Positions 33,425 to 44,209 of a DNA stretch of 64,000 bases are shown here, piece after piece. Location: positions 244,001-308,000 of the forward strand of contig JAWPHD010001285.1 in the NCBI GenBank assembly GCA_037043455.1. The letters are read 5' to 3'. The translations under genes were made by a program, and so were the position numbers. Position 1 is the first letter of the stretch. Each line of letters begins with the position of its first letter. Under the pieces are notes generated by a model. The model searched no databases, was not told where the DNA came from, and was given only the letters and a program-made list of their open reading frames with translations. Source of the stretch: Cyrtodaria siliqua (taxonomy: Eukaryota > Mollusca > Bivalvia > Adapedonta > Hiatellidae).

Positions 33425-34195
33425 ATTCACCGGACAGAAGCACATTTAGTTTCTTGACCACCTGCAGGGATTGATTTCTAGAATCTGCAAGGTCATCCAC
33501 TGATCTTGTTTTCTGTGGTTTCCTGCCGCAACAAGATCACCGCTTAGCGGGGCATATACGCCTGTGGTTGTCAAGGTTAAACCTATTTCAAAGGGAAATA
33601 ATTTTAAAAAAATTATAGTTATGGTCCTTTTTTCGTAACACATATTCATTGGCTCATGATGAAAGATGTGTGCAAAGTTTCATTGTTATACATCTAATAC
33701 TTTGAAAGTTATTAGTCACAATCACTTGTAAAAGGCAGTTAAAGGGTGAACAATTAAAAAAATATGAACCATAGTTATGGGCTTTTATTAGATGCTTACA
33801 TTGGATCATGCTAAAGATGTTTACAAAGTTTCATTGTTGTAGACCTTATACTTTCAAGTTATTAGCCAATCAGTTGTCAGGCAAAAAGTTAACTGACGGA
33901 CAGACGGACGGACGGACAATCGCCAAGACCTAATACGTCCCTAAGGGCGTAAAATATGTGAAGAAAGAAAGACAGAAAGCGTTTAAACTTTGAACATAAT
34001 ATTGAGGTTTAATTGGTATCTTCTTTTTACAACACAGAACTTCAGCAGATGTTTCCACCGCAGGGCTTTGATCCAGCAACCAGCTGTAATCAAAGAAAAT
34101 ATTCTAATGTACATATTAAATTACATAAATGGTTTTGAAATATATAAAATATAATATACTTTTCAAAAATCAGCTATATATCTAGCATATTCATC
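33425..34195. repeat. interspersed repeat with (GGAC)n tract
   Basis: Two diverged direct blocks, around 33610-33760 and 33770-33890, share 'atggtcctttt..', 'gatgaaagatgt.tgcaaagtttcattgtt' and 'agttattagtca'. A GACGGACA simple repeat follows at 33893-33920. No gene is seen. Confidence 0.5.
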
Positions 34196-34199
34196 ATTA

Positions 34200-34445
34200 T
34201 GGTTTGTTTGAAATGAACAGAATGGTGTTTTAGGTCATTTTAAACCCATGTATGGCCATATATGACAGTCGATTTTTTTGTGGTAGACATACCATCCCAT
34301 TGATCCTGGGTAGAACCAGTACTATAAACCTCTCGCCATCCGTAAGAATCGACACTTCCTCCTTGGACAAGTCTAGCTCCCAGGGGGATTTGAACCCACA
34401 ACGGTGAGAGGCGAGAAAGCTTCAGTCGTATCGTCTTTTCATGGA
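34200..34445 (-). repeat. SINE family 2, fairly complete copy
   Basis: On the minus strand: a tRNA-like head with B box GGGTTCAAATCCCC (near 34388-34402), a body with 'cttacggatggcgagaggtt' and 'tactggttctacccagg', and a tail 'acaccattctgttcatttcaaacaaacc'. Related 3' parts are at 50885-51015 and 58205-58350. Confidence 0.7.
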
Positions 34446-34499
34446 GGCACTTATTAAAATTCATATGAAGAGGAAAAAGGAATTGAGTTAATGAGATGT

Positions 34500-36260
34500 A
34501 AATATATATATGTATATATCAGCTTTACTCCAGCTGTTCCTTAAAACATGCACGCCCCAAAGACAGCACTTTTAAAAACATATGTAGGGGTAGTTGCATT
34601 AATTCCTTCTGTAGGGCTAAATACAAAAACAAAACAAAAAACATTTCTATAATATGGGGTTGTCTATTGGGTGGAAAAATGCTTCTTGATGTATTTTTCA
34701 TGCAAAATCTAACTCAATTAAACTAATCTTAAAATGCATGCATTCAATTTCGAAAAGCATGCTGTTGACAGTAAAAATCTAGTGAAATTTTAATAATGCG
34801 GGGAAAAAAGAATTCCCACAAATTAATTCCACGAACGAGAACTCTATCAATTTCGTGCGCAAATTGATAGTTACATTGTAACTATCGTACTCATACTCAT
34901 TTTGATTTTAATAGTACAATCAGTAATGTTTCAGTCCTAGGAAAATAAAAAGCGGCACCTAAAGACAAAGTGCCTACAATATCATCAAAGACATTACTCT
35001 GAAACTTGGTATGTACCTTGATTGGGGTAAGGCATAATACTCTCTGAAACTAAGTCTGACGCCACTAGTGACACTGACCTTAACTCTAAAGACAAACTTA
35101 GGAAATTTCATAGGGTTTCCTTCTCTTTTTTTTAAGACATACATCTTCAACACCATCAAAATATTTGCTATGAAACTTGGAATGTTCATTTACTGTGGTG
35201 AGACATAACCAGCTGACTTATCCCCACTTCACCCGACATTGACCTTGAACGTAACAAACAACTTTTTCACCATGTGATATTGACTTTGTGAATGAAATGC
35301 CAAATGTATTTAAAGGGAGTCGTGGCAATCTTGAAGTTTTTATCAAACATTACAATTGGCGTCTTGATTTATTTATACAGTATCATTTTGAATTTAAACC
35401 TGCTTGCATTTAATACCGAACTGTTGTCTTCAGTCTACATATATTTTTAGCGGCAGCCAACATACCTTTAGAATTTGTTACATTTTCATCAGATTTCATG
35501 CATCGGCACACTTCTGATTTACGGCCTGGGTGATGTCCCTCTCCAGACAGCCTGGTCGTTTTGACGTTACATATTCTGAAAAAGTGATTCGGACATTAAA
35601 CTTGTATTGTTTATCATGTCTGTCATCATCTCAAGGGCATAGCTATAGTGTTCTATTAACCCTGATATCAAAATAACATATAGGTAAATCTAAATAATGC
35701 TAGCCAAAATCTTAACTATTCAAATTGTATGTTTCATTCTTATTTAACACACTGACGGTAATATTGCATGTTTTAAGAGCTAAAAGTTACAGACATTGTC
35801 TCTTTAATGGATGTCACATGAGCAACAGAAATAAATATTGCAGTGCCAGCAATTACAAACAATAAATAATACCTTTTACGTTTTAATCAACACATTCATT
35901 ACAGCACACTTATGTGGGTCTACGTGACCATGTTTCTACACATACATTTCATGAGTGAAAAAAAGAAGTTTATTTGCTTGTGCTCAATATCTGCTTAAAT
36001 AATGGACAGTCAGTGTTAATTTACAGTAATAATAAAACTAGCTCAAAACTACTTACTAATAATGGCATTCACAATCGTGCCGTCTAGTGGTGGCCTTGAT
36101 TTAGTACCCTTCACACAACTGTTTCTCAGTGTCTTGTCGTCAAAAAACACAATTATCAAAAGCCTTGCCAGGGCAGTTCCACTGTTTTTTTGCCTTTCTA
36201 AGGCAGGCATCAAGCTGTGCTACCGATAGTCTCACACCATAGCCAGGAACCAACTCCACT
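34500..36260. other. intergenic, no gene seen
   Basis: Two diverged blocks at about 34960-35110 and 35125-35260 share 'acatcttca..accatcaaa..tttgc.atgaaacttggaatg'. Otherwise AT-rich without supported coding regions. Confidence 0.4.
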
Positions 36261-36269
36261 TCATGTGTG

Positions 36270-36610
36270 CTGGAACTCTAAATGAAACAAACAAGAGGTC
36301 AACAACCATGAAGCTCTACTGATAGGTTTTGATAGCTAGATCAGCATTCCTGTGAAGTTTCATGGAAATCTGTCAAGTAGTTTTAGAGTAGTAGTCGCTA
36401 CAAGTTTTTACTATGTAACGCTATGTCAAAAAGATGGCCGCTGGCGGCCATGTTTAATGTCAAATCAAAATAGTTTTGAACAAGGATCAACATCATGTTA
36501 TGCTGATCCGACCAAATGTGACCTATATTTTGAAAGCTCGGATGAACGAACAGACTAATGGACAAATATATACCCGGATAACATTGTAATCGCTAAATCG
36601 AGATCCGTAA
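36270..36610. repeat. interspersed repeat fragment
   Basis: The phrases 'gtgaagtttcatggaaatct', 'aaaagatggccgctggcggcca' and 'gaacgaacagactaatggacaaat' belong to a type of repeat I associate with bivalve genomes. The 68-residue ORF across it has no recognisable motif. Confidence 0.35.
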
Positions 36611-37215
36611 ACGGGCTCAACAAAAATTAGAACTCTACAAAAGAATATATGTCTGCACTTTATACCTACATTTTTTTTTTAAAGTACAACAGATTAACAC
36701 GTTTTTATTACATTTTCATCGGCAAAAGATTGGAGTTTCTCAGCTAAATATTATTAACTAACTCCGAACACAAAAATAACTAACTGTTACGCCGAATTGA
36801 CGTCAATAACGTGGTACTGACGTCAACGTTATCCGCTGATAACGTTCAATAATGCGAATAATTTCGGTTAAAATCATGCACAAACTGATTTAAAATGTAA
36901 TAGATTATTTAACTGCTGTGTTCGATTATAGAGAAATCCTTTACTCGATGGTAACATGTTGTTTTTTTCACTCACTCACATACACTCGTTCGTGAAAAGA
37001 ATCACACATCTCCCATCTCGTGAAGGATTTCCCTATTATCGATCCCAGCAGTTAAATAATCTCTATATCTGCGCAGTATCATCAGTGAATATTTTGAATT
37101 ATAAATATTTATGGAAGATACTCCTTACTTTGAAAATGTCAAGCAAAACGTATTTATAGACCGATACTTACAGCTTGATATGCAGTATAAATGTCGTCAT
37201 CCATGGAATCGATAC

Positions 37216-37604
37216 TTTCCACTTGCTGGCTCACTGACGGAATATTCTTCTGTGTGTTTGGTGTCATTAGTGAGTTTGTTGGTGGAATATTCTGTGTTTG
37301 GTGAGCTTGTTGGTGAAATATGTGTGTTTGATCTTGTTGGTGTAGTTATCTGCAGCCTGTTAAGTGGCATTGCTTTCTGTGTGATTGGCTGTATTTGTGA
37401 GGTGCGCATATTATGCTGGATGTTCAGTGAAATGGATTGCAGTATGTTTGCAGGTGGCATTGATGATGTGTTTTGCATAAGAAAGTAAATCTTCTCCTCT
37501 AATTTTTTTATTTTTTGTTCCATGATTTCAATTTTTGAAGCGCAAGAGCAATCCACTGTTGGCCACTGGTCTGTATTAGAGTTTGCTGTTGACTGGTTGC
37601 TTGG
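37216..37604 (-). CDS. possible host exon with coiled coil, unknown protein
   Basis: On the minus strand the frame is open from an acceptor-like TTCAAG at about 37605 to a donor-like GTATCG near 37215, about 130 codons. The N-part is polar and contains CSCASKIEIMEQKIKKLEEK followed by a heptad-like stretch (coiled coil). The rest is Ser/Thr/Pro/Asn-rich with no domain I recognise. It lies 250-400 bases from a CpG-containing block with paired TGACGTCA-like motifs (36790-36845) that could be a promoter. No partner exon was identified. It may be a single exon of an unrecognised gene or a chance ORF. Confidence 0.35.
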
Positions 37605-38694
37605 TCCTTGAATTTTTTTTGAAAATTCGAATGCCCGGATAATGTCACGATAATTATATGGCGGTTCCTATTACTGGCTTCTGAACATAAAATACAATTA
37701 GTAATTACTATACTGGAAATTACAATTTTTATTTAATCGGTGTTTGTAAAACGATTTACGATTCTACTGTTGATTATTATTATATCGATGAGTTTTTTAG
37801 TAAAAATAAGCAAACAAATTGTAAAGAATTCCGGGTCAAAAACCCGTTGTTAGTGCCGGGGATTATGGATATCCAAATTATTTATGTCGGTCTCAAGAGA
37901 ACTGATTTTTTGACAACAGAAACGGAAAAACGTTTGATTAAATGCATTAAAAGTTTAAAATCCATATTTTTTCGAAATGTCAGTGATTCATTTTGCTCTG
38001 CGTCCCGCGTCCTAGACGCACATTTTTTTCTGAGGACGCATCATTCTTAAACATGTGCATACCATGGAATGTGCGTCCCATGGACGCATTGCTCGAAAAT
38101 TGTACAAGTGGTAAATAACCGTTTTCGATGTGATAACAGGAGAACAAATATTACACGACACCGGTTAAAGTAGAACGCAATCACAATGTAGTACGCGTAT
38201 TCCGATTGGGTAAAAAATATTTGTCATCCAATCAGTATTAACGTTCTACTAACTGTTGGTGTTCGCTATTATGGAAATCCCTAGTCTGTGTCACGGTCCT
38301 TTGCGCTTTTCTGTTGAGAGAACAGAATAGAATAGACTAGGAAATCCCGGATGATGAACACAAAATGCCACTGAAGAAAGTTATAAAAAATTACCCACAA
38401 TTAAAATGTTTAAAGTTAAATTGACACTTGATTGGCATGTCAAACTACTCGGGACTAATTGAACTGTTTAAAGTTTGTGTAGACTGTTTGCAAGCATAAA
38501 ATAAAGAAAAAATACAGAGATTTTTATAATGGTGCCAGCTGATCACCCGTTACAGAACCGAGACAACTGCGCCATATAAGCACATATTCTAAAAGAAATA
38601 CTTTGTAAAACAAAGAATGGTAGCAATATAATAAGGAATAACACGAAAATGATACAGTTTTGAAACTGTATGCACATATTTTGCTGATGTTTTA

Positions 38695-39013
38695 CTGAAT
38701 TGAATGTTGTTTAACGGCTCATCAACACAGTACAGGTTATTTAGAGCCGCCCCAGAGAGAGGGGAAGGATACATAGGAATCCGGGAACCTGCCCTACTCT
38801 TATTATCGAATAGATTCCTATGGTTCTTTAACGTGCTCGGAGGATAGACCGAAACACGGGACCGCCCGGTTTACCTCCCCATCCGACGGACGAGGCTAAG
38901 GGAAAGTGTCTTGCCAAAGAACACACCGACGGAACTCAGTGGCACCACGGAGGATTGAACCCGGGGCCTCCAGTTACAAATCTGCCGCGCTACCGACTGC
39001 GCCACGCCAGCTG
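38695..39013 (-). repeat. SINE family 1, complete copy
   Basis: On the minus strand it begins with a tRNA-like head: A-box TGGCGCAGTCGGTAGCGC near 39005 and B-box GGGTTCAATCC near 38960. The body has 'ggtaaaccgggcggtcccgtg' and 'taaagaaccataggaatct', and the tail ends in 'aacattcaattcag'. It is about 319 bases long and the best template for the copies at 835-912, 14117-14460 and 50312-50572. Confidence 0.85.
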
Positions 39014-39129
39014 TTTTACTGTTTTAGTGAAAATATCGGCAAAAGTAGTAGCAAATTCGGATGGTATGTATTTCGGACAAAATTCGTTCTGAAACAGATA
39101 TTAAAGGTACCCTTTGTATTTCAAAGTAC

Positions 39130-39906
39130 CAGCGTTTTTTTTTACCATTTTGGGAATGGGTCCGTGGCCTGTCAAATTGGGAAAAAACACGCGATTTTTC
39201 TCAAAATTGGGAAAAAAACGCGTTTTTTCTCAGAATTGGTAAAAACGTTGTTTTTTTTTATTTGTGAAATATTACATATTTATTGATGATTTACATAATA
39301 AAATATTTTCACAACTGTAATGATTTAAGTTTTTATTGTATTTCACTGTGTTGTTACAGAATAATTTCCCTGTTTTTGTTGTCCCTGAAAATGTTAACAA
39401 TGCTGTTAAGTTCATTGTCATTTAGGGTTGCACCAGATTCTCTGCATATTCTCATGACCGAGGAAAGAGTTTCCTGGCCCAGACGATTTCTGTTATTCGT
39501 CCTTTATTTAGTATTAACCCATCGCTCACTGAGGCGCTTGTTACATAGTAGAATATACTAGTGGTAAAGCGTTTAGATAACATACAAGCGGTAAAGCGTT
39601 TCCGCAACGCATAAACAACATGGCGTCGTCCTCGGGTGACGAGGCTGTGTTTTGCGTTTCAATTTACACAGCAAAGCAGAAGAAACGTACAACCCTGGTA
39701 AAAAACTTTATTAAGAAGATAAATCTAAAACAGAACTGGGAAGATCTATTACATCTGTGTATTGAGAATATCCCAGGAGAAAAATTGACGGAAAAACAAC
39801 TTCGATTTGGGAATTTTTTAGTTGGAAATTGGGAAAAATGGTCAATTTTTTCAATTGGGAATGGGGTCGTTTATCGGACCCATTTATATTAGGTAAAAAA
39901 ACGCTG
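39130..39906. mobile_element. non-autonomous hAT-like element with 8-bp target duplication
   Basis: The termini are CAGCGTTTTTTTTTACC (39130) and, inverted, GGTAAAAAAACGCTG (ending 39906). They are flanked by identical 8-bp repeats CAAAGTAC at 39122-39129 and 39907-39914. An 8-bp target duplication with a CAG start fits the hAT superfamily. The 777-bp interior has repeated 'aattgggaaaa' phrases and one 90-codon ORF (39620-39892) but no transposase domain I can recognise. A diverged relative is at 49058-49396. Confidence 0.85.
39620..39892 (+). CDS. ORF carried inside the hAT-like element, unknown function
   Basis: 90 codons from ATG 39620, beginning MASSSGDEAVFCVSIYTAKQ, with a Lys-rich middle. 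The last 20 residues or so are encoded by the element's subterminal repeat. The GC-rich start (ATGGCGTCGTCCTCG) is unlike the AT-rich remainder and looks like a captured 5' exon. It could equally be the remnant of the N-terminus of the transposase. No domain is recognised. Confidence 0.3.
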   Translation: MASSSGDEAVFCVSIYTAKQKKRTTLVKNFIKKINLKQNWEDLLHLCIENIPGEKLTEKQLRFGNFLVGNWEKWSIFSIGNGVVYRTHLY

Positions 39907-40769
39907 CAAAGTACCAATAGTATAGGACCTCTTATGGGTTGTTGTTAATAGGCTTTATTAATTTTAGTTATATAAGATAACACATTTAAAACTTAGGGGG
40001 AAATGGTAATTTAGAAAGGAAGATATAAATATTATTCATAATTGATATATTTTTTAAGAAATCCATTTGTATGACCCGCCTTTTTTTTTCAATATTTAAT
40101 CAACATAGTAGTGCATTATGGGTGCTTAATAGACTTTTACAACTTTAAAATGAAATTTAAGTTGGTTGGGGCGAGAGCCTGTATGTGCACCAGGGGCTAG
40201 ATACATGTGGCTAATAAACTTAAATTATCACAATTAGGGTTGGATATCTTTAAGCACGAACCGGTCCGATACCGATACTGATACCAACGAAACGATACGG
40301 TATTTTAACGATACCGATACTGATACCACTTCTCATGTATCATGCTTTTAGTGCATCTGATCAGCAATGCTTTGGTTAGTTTTATACTCATACTTTATCA
40401 TTGTAGATACACTTAAATATATTTATATCATGTATATGGGAGAACTTTGTTAATCATTCAAAGCCAGTAAATGAAACTTTGTATTCAATTTTTTTTTCCA
40501 ACAGGTAACAGTGAACTTATAAATAGATATTAGTGATTACAAATAAATCATAGTAGACTCATGATTAATCTCAGACTAAAATGACTAGAAGTTTTTTAAA
40601 GTAAACCTTAACTTTCAAAAGAAAAACTTGAAACAATCAATTTCAGTTCTACACTTTGACTAGAAGTTACACCCTATATCCAACCCTACCAACAATTACT
40701 GTCAAATTAACCAGCTCAATAAATATTAATCTACACTACAGTAATTATAGAAAATATGCCTTGCTGATT

Positions 40770-41006
40770 TCAGGCTGAATTCAATTTTACATTACTTGTT
40801 TGTTTTTTAACTTTAAGTGAGTCGAACATGGTACAATGCTTCCGAGTAATATTGTGTTTTAGTCTCAAGTGTTTTTCGAGATTGCTGGTGTTGCCGCCTT
40901 TTCCCTTTACAAGTTTATTGCAAATATTGCAATTTCCACCGTCAGTTTTCTTCGCGAAATAAGCCCATACATGGGAATTGCGAACTCTTTTTTCGACACC
41001 GACCAT
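40770..41006 (-). pseudogene. BED-type zinc finger, N-terminal remnant of hAT/ZBED transposase
   Basis: This 78-residue ORF has NSHVWAYF, then NCNICNKLV, then GGNTSNLEKHLRLKHN, the standard C-x2-C...H-x4-H layout of a BED finger, which binds DNA. In hAT transposases and ZBED proteins this finger is followed by a long RNase-H-like catalytic domain. Here the frame stops about 25 residues after the finger, and no catalytic domain is visible before the 3' terminus of the element. It is therefore a truncated relic, unless it is spliced to an exon I did not recognise. Confidence 0.75.
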
Positions 41007-41214
41007 TTTCTAATGTTCGCGAAAATAGATGATTTGTTTACATTCGTTACTGCGTGGATTCGTAACTTTTATTTTTAATAATTTATTTATTAATTCTGAT
41101 AAAATATGGAATAAAATTAACGATAAATGTTTATTATGATATATTATTGATTTTCATCATCTAAAATGAAGGCTAAACAACTTGGAAAGTAATGCAAAAC
41201 TAAGCCTGACATCG

Positions 41215-42040
41215 CGCGAGTAGCTCGCTATAACGGGCGGTGTCTACTCGTCAGAGGCCAGTTTCCGTCCAAGCCCAGTTTCCGTCATTCTCATTTAAAA
41301 ACCGTTTTTACACTGCAAATGACTTACGCGATGTAACTTATTCTCAGACGTTTATAACTAAAGATTGGAAACAGGAAAAACAACCAAAAAGTAAATAAGC
41401 GGTAAAAAACGAAAGGGATTTCTCCTAAAAATGTATTTACTTCCTTATGTGGCGTTGGGGATGCGCGCGCATACTGCCGCATAATAAACTATTGAAAAAA
41501 TAACACTGTAATGACGTCATAATTTTATCACTCTTCAACAGACGCGGTTAAATAGACCGTGAATATATAGTTTCACCAAAGAGCAGCAACTCGTACAACC
41601 TGTATCTGTTTGATTTACATAGTGTTTCCCATCTTTACAGTGTAAAATTGTTTGACATTGACGATTCCAGGCGCATTGTTATAACGATCGAGGTGACTGA
41701 TGAAACAATGCAAACATACCATTTTTACAATGAAATTGTTGAATAGACTTGCAAACAAGTTTCTAATTCATAAAAGTTTACTGTATCTTGACCTAGTTGA
41801 ATCTATCACTCGATAAAATACATGACGGAAACTGGGCTTGTAAACAAAATGATTTATCAGTTTTAGTCTATTTATAAACAGGTCACGTGCCACTTCCATA
41901 ATTTATATAAAACAAAATTCTTTGGTATCAAATTTCCAGGAAGAGGTAACCTAATAGAGAATAGAGTAAAAATTGTCAGGATACATAGATTTGTCTGAAA
42001 AATTAGTTTATGTTTACATAACTGACGGAAAGTGGCCCCC
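41215..42040. repeat. inverted GGCCAGTTTCCGTC motifs inside the relic
   Basis: Copies of CAGTTTCCGTC at 41259 and 41276 and their reverse complements near 41823 and 42023 bracket about 780 bases. This may be a nested inverted-repeat element within the BED-finger transposon. No target duplication was recognised. Confidence 0.35.
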
Positions 42041-42253
42041 GACGAAAATGTCAACCTTCAATATAGACTCGCGCTGCCGGCGCGTTGGCCTATGTTGTGT
42101 TGTTTTATTACCTGCAATTTGATAAGAATTTCGCATTCATTTTTATGGAAATACCGAGATCGGAACCGATTATTTACGAAACGGTATATACCGGTACTTT
42201 TTGAAGTAACTATTCGGTACTGTACCAATACCGGGTACCAGTATCCAACCCTA

Positions 42254-43445
42254 GGTATTACCTTATCCCTAATCGCCCCCAAAGCATTCTGAATTCTTTA
42301 AAATAATCGAAGGTATTATAAAATAATCGCAAATGGCGTGAGCACTGCATTCATAAATTTCTGGAGAGAACCCAGATGAGAGTAAATCAGAGGGAATTCA
42401 GAATTTTAAGATGTTAAAAATTTGTTAAAAGTAAAATAAAACTTTATGCAATTCAATTTCTGATCTTTAAATCTGCATAAATAAGTCCCTGGGATATTGT
42501 GTTATATAGATTATTTTTAATGAATTTTGCATAGATAAAATCCTGGGACCCATACTTTTTTAGTTTGGACCCATTGTTTCAACATATGTGAGTCCCAGCG
42601 ACTCATTAAAGCAGATTTCAAAATGAATCACTGAATGTATTCATTATATTTATCAGTCATGTCAACTTTGCACGGGAAAGATGCACTCGGCGTTTGTATT
42701 TTTCTGCCGAGTGATTGCTTTTTTCAAGCGCCTTGTCGGACAAGTTGAAGTTGCGGAAAATTTAGATTTGTTCCCAAAAATAAATCGCCAAAGGTGCGAA
42801 CTTATGGTTAATTGGATTCTACGCGGAGTGAGTTTGAGTGTGATCACTCCGAGAGATTCCGCATACTTTCACCACGTGGATTCGCCAAATCCAAACACTG
42901 ACTTGGCGTAGACTCGCTCGGCACTCGATAGGGCCAAACTCGGCGATTCGAGTAAAGTGTGTGCTTCGCGTGAGCCGTACTGTACATGTTGCCCTCTACA
43001 GAGCTAGCTTTAATACCTTTAATTAATACATTACCAATTATAATTTTGCAGAGACATGTGTTCTTGAAGGGAAATTTCCATTCATATTGATTTTCGCCAT
43101 CAATCCATTTGACATCGCCCTGAAAGAGAATAAGAACCTTTAAGAGAACAATCATTTGATTCTTAGTATTTTACTCTTTTCACATGTTTTCATACTTCAG
43201 CTTCCAGTTGGGTAATGGCTGCTTAAACAATGTTAATGCAAAACAGATTGATAACCCACCCTTTTAATCCTGCACGTTATGTACACAAATGTTTAAATGG
43301 AAGTTATACAATTTAAGCGCTATAGCTACTAGAAGCGCTAGTTCAAGCTCAAATCAAGATGGATATAAAAATAGCTGGGGCCAGAATTAACGATTGTTTG
43401 TTTGCCGTCACCTGACTCAGGACTTTAGGTACTGCGAAAGTATGG
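42254..43445. other. intergenic, no confirmed gene
   Basis: A CG-containing block at 42670-42990 has several short palindromes (CACTCGGCG, GATCACTC types) and ORFs without motifs on both strands. No gene is supported. Confidence 0.4.
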
Positions 43446-43449
43446 CTGA

Positions 43450-44146
43450 TGGGGTCATTGTCGTATCGTGTACTCCAGAAAGGTACCCGGGGTACATCTA
43501 TGCATACAGAAACATACCCGAAAATCTTTGAATCCAGAACGATCCCCAAATATACAGAAACGTACCCGGACAAACAAAATCTCATTGGCGAAATTGAAAC
43601 AATTTAGAACTTGATAAACAACTACTTAAACAATATTGTTTATCATTAACTATTGCACTATTGTTCTTAAAACATATTTAGGCTGCCATAGTTAGTAATA
43701 AAATCTAGAACGTATTGTCATAAAACCGGAAGTTGTAAATCATCAAACCCCGCGCAAAAAGTAAACAAATACACAGCACGTCATTCAGAATAGTTTAATG
43801 AAGGAATCCCTGTACTTTTATTTTCGAAGCCCCAACCGGAAAAACACACACACACGCAATTTGCATTGGGAATTCTGATAATCGAATCATCAAAAAGGGA
43901 TATCAAAAATATTGTTTTTCAAAATATAAAATGGCGCCATTAAATACGTAAATACATTAAATATGTAAGCTAAACTTTTAAAAAAGTGAATCGTTAATGA
44001 AAGTTTCGCATTGTACTCTCACGACATTTTGTCTCGGGTACATTTGGGGGCCTTTCTGGATTTCGATAATTTTTTGGGTACATTTCTGTAATACATAAAT
44101 GTAACCCGGTTGCCTCTGTGTAGTACCCAGTACGACAATGACCCCA
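43450..44146. mobile_element. probable inverted-repeat element, about 697 bp
   Basis: TGGGGTCATTGTCGTA at 43450 and its exact reverse complement ending at 44146 form a 16-base perfect terminal repeat. Weaker pairing continues for about 65 bases. No target duplication was found. Just right of it are two direct copies of 'gcgaaagtatgctatc' (44150, 44194), with a shorter match left of the element at 43434. Confidence 0.5.
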
Positions 44147-44209
44147 AGAGCGAAAGTATGCTATCTTTTGGACGGGATGTAAAGCGACCCCATCAGCGAA
44201 AGTATGCTA

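Larger units (their letters stand above)
40245..42253. mobile_element. DNA transposon relic with BED-type zinc finger ORF
   Basis: Termini TAGGGTTGGATA (40245) and TATCCAACCCTA (ending 42253) are inverted, and both subterminal regions have 'accggt' and 'acggtat' phrases. A further TATCCAACCCTA copy lies at 40674-40685. Inside, on the minus strand, is a BED zinc finger (40770-41006). TAGGG-type ends and a BED finger both fit hAT elements. I could not find a matching target duplication, so the borders are tentative. Confidence 0.6.

Noticed and set aside
42681..43155. ORFs on both strands at a CG-containing block
   Set aside because: No domain, no partner exons, and overlapping frames; no evidence of a gene.
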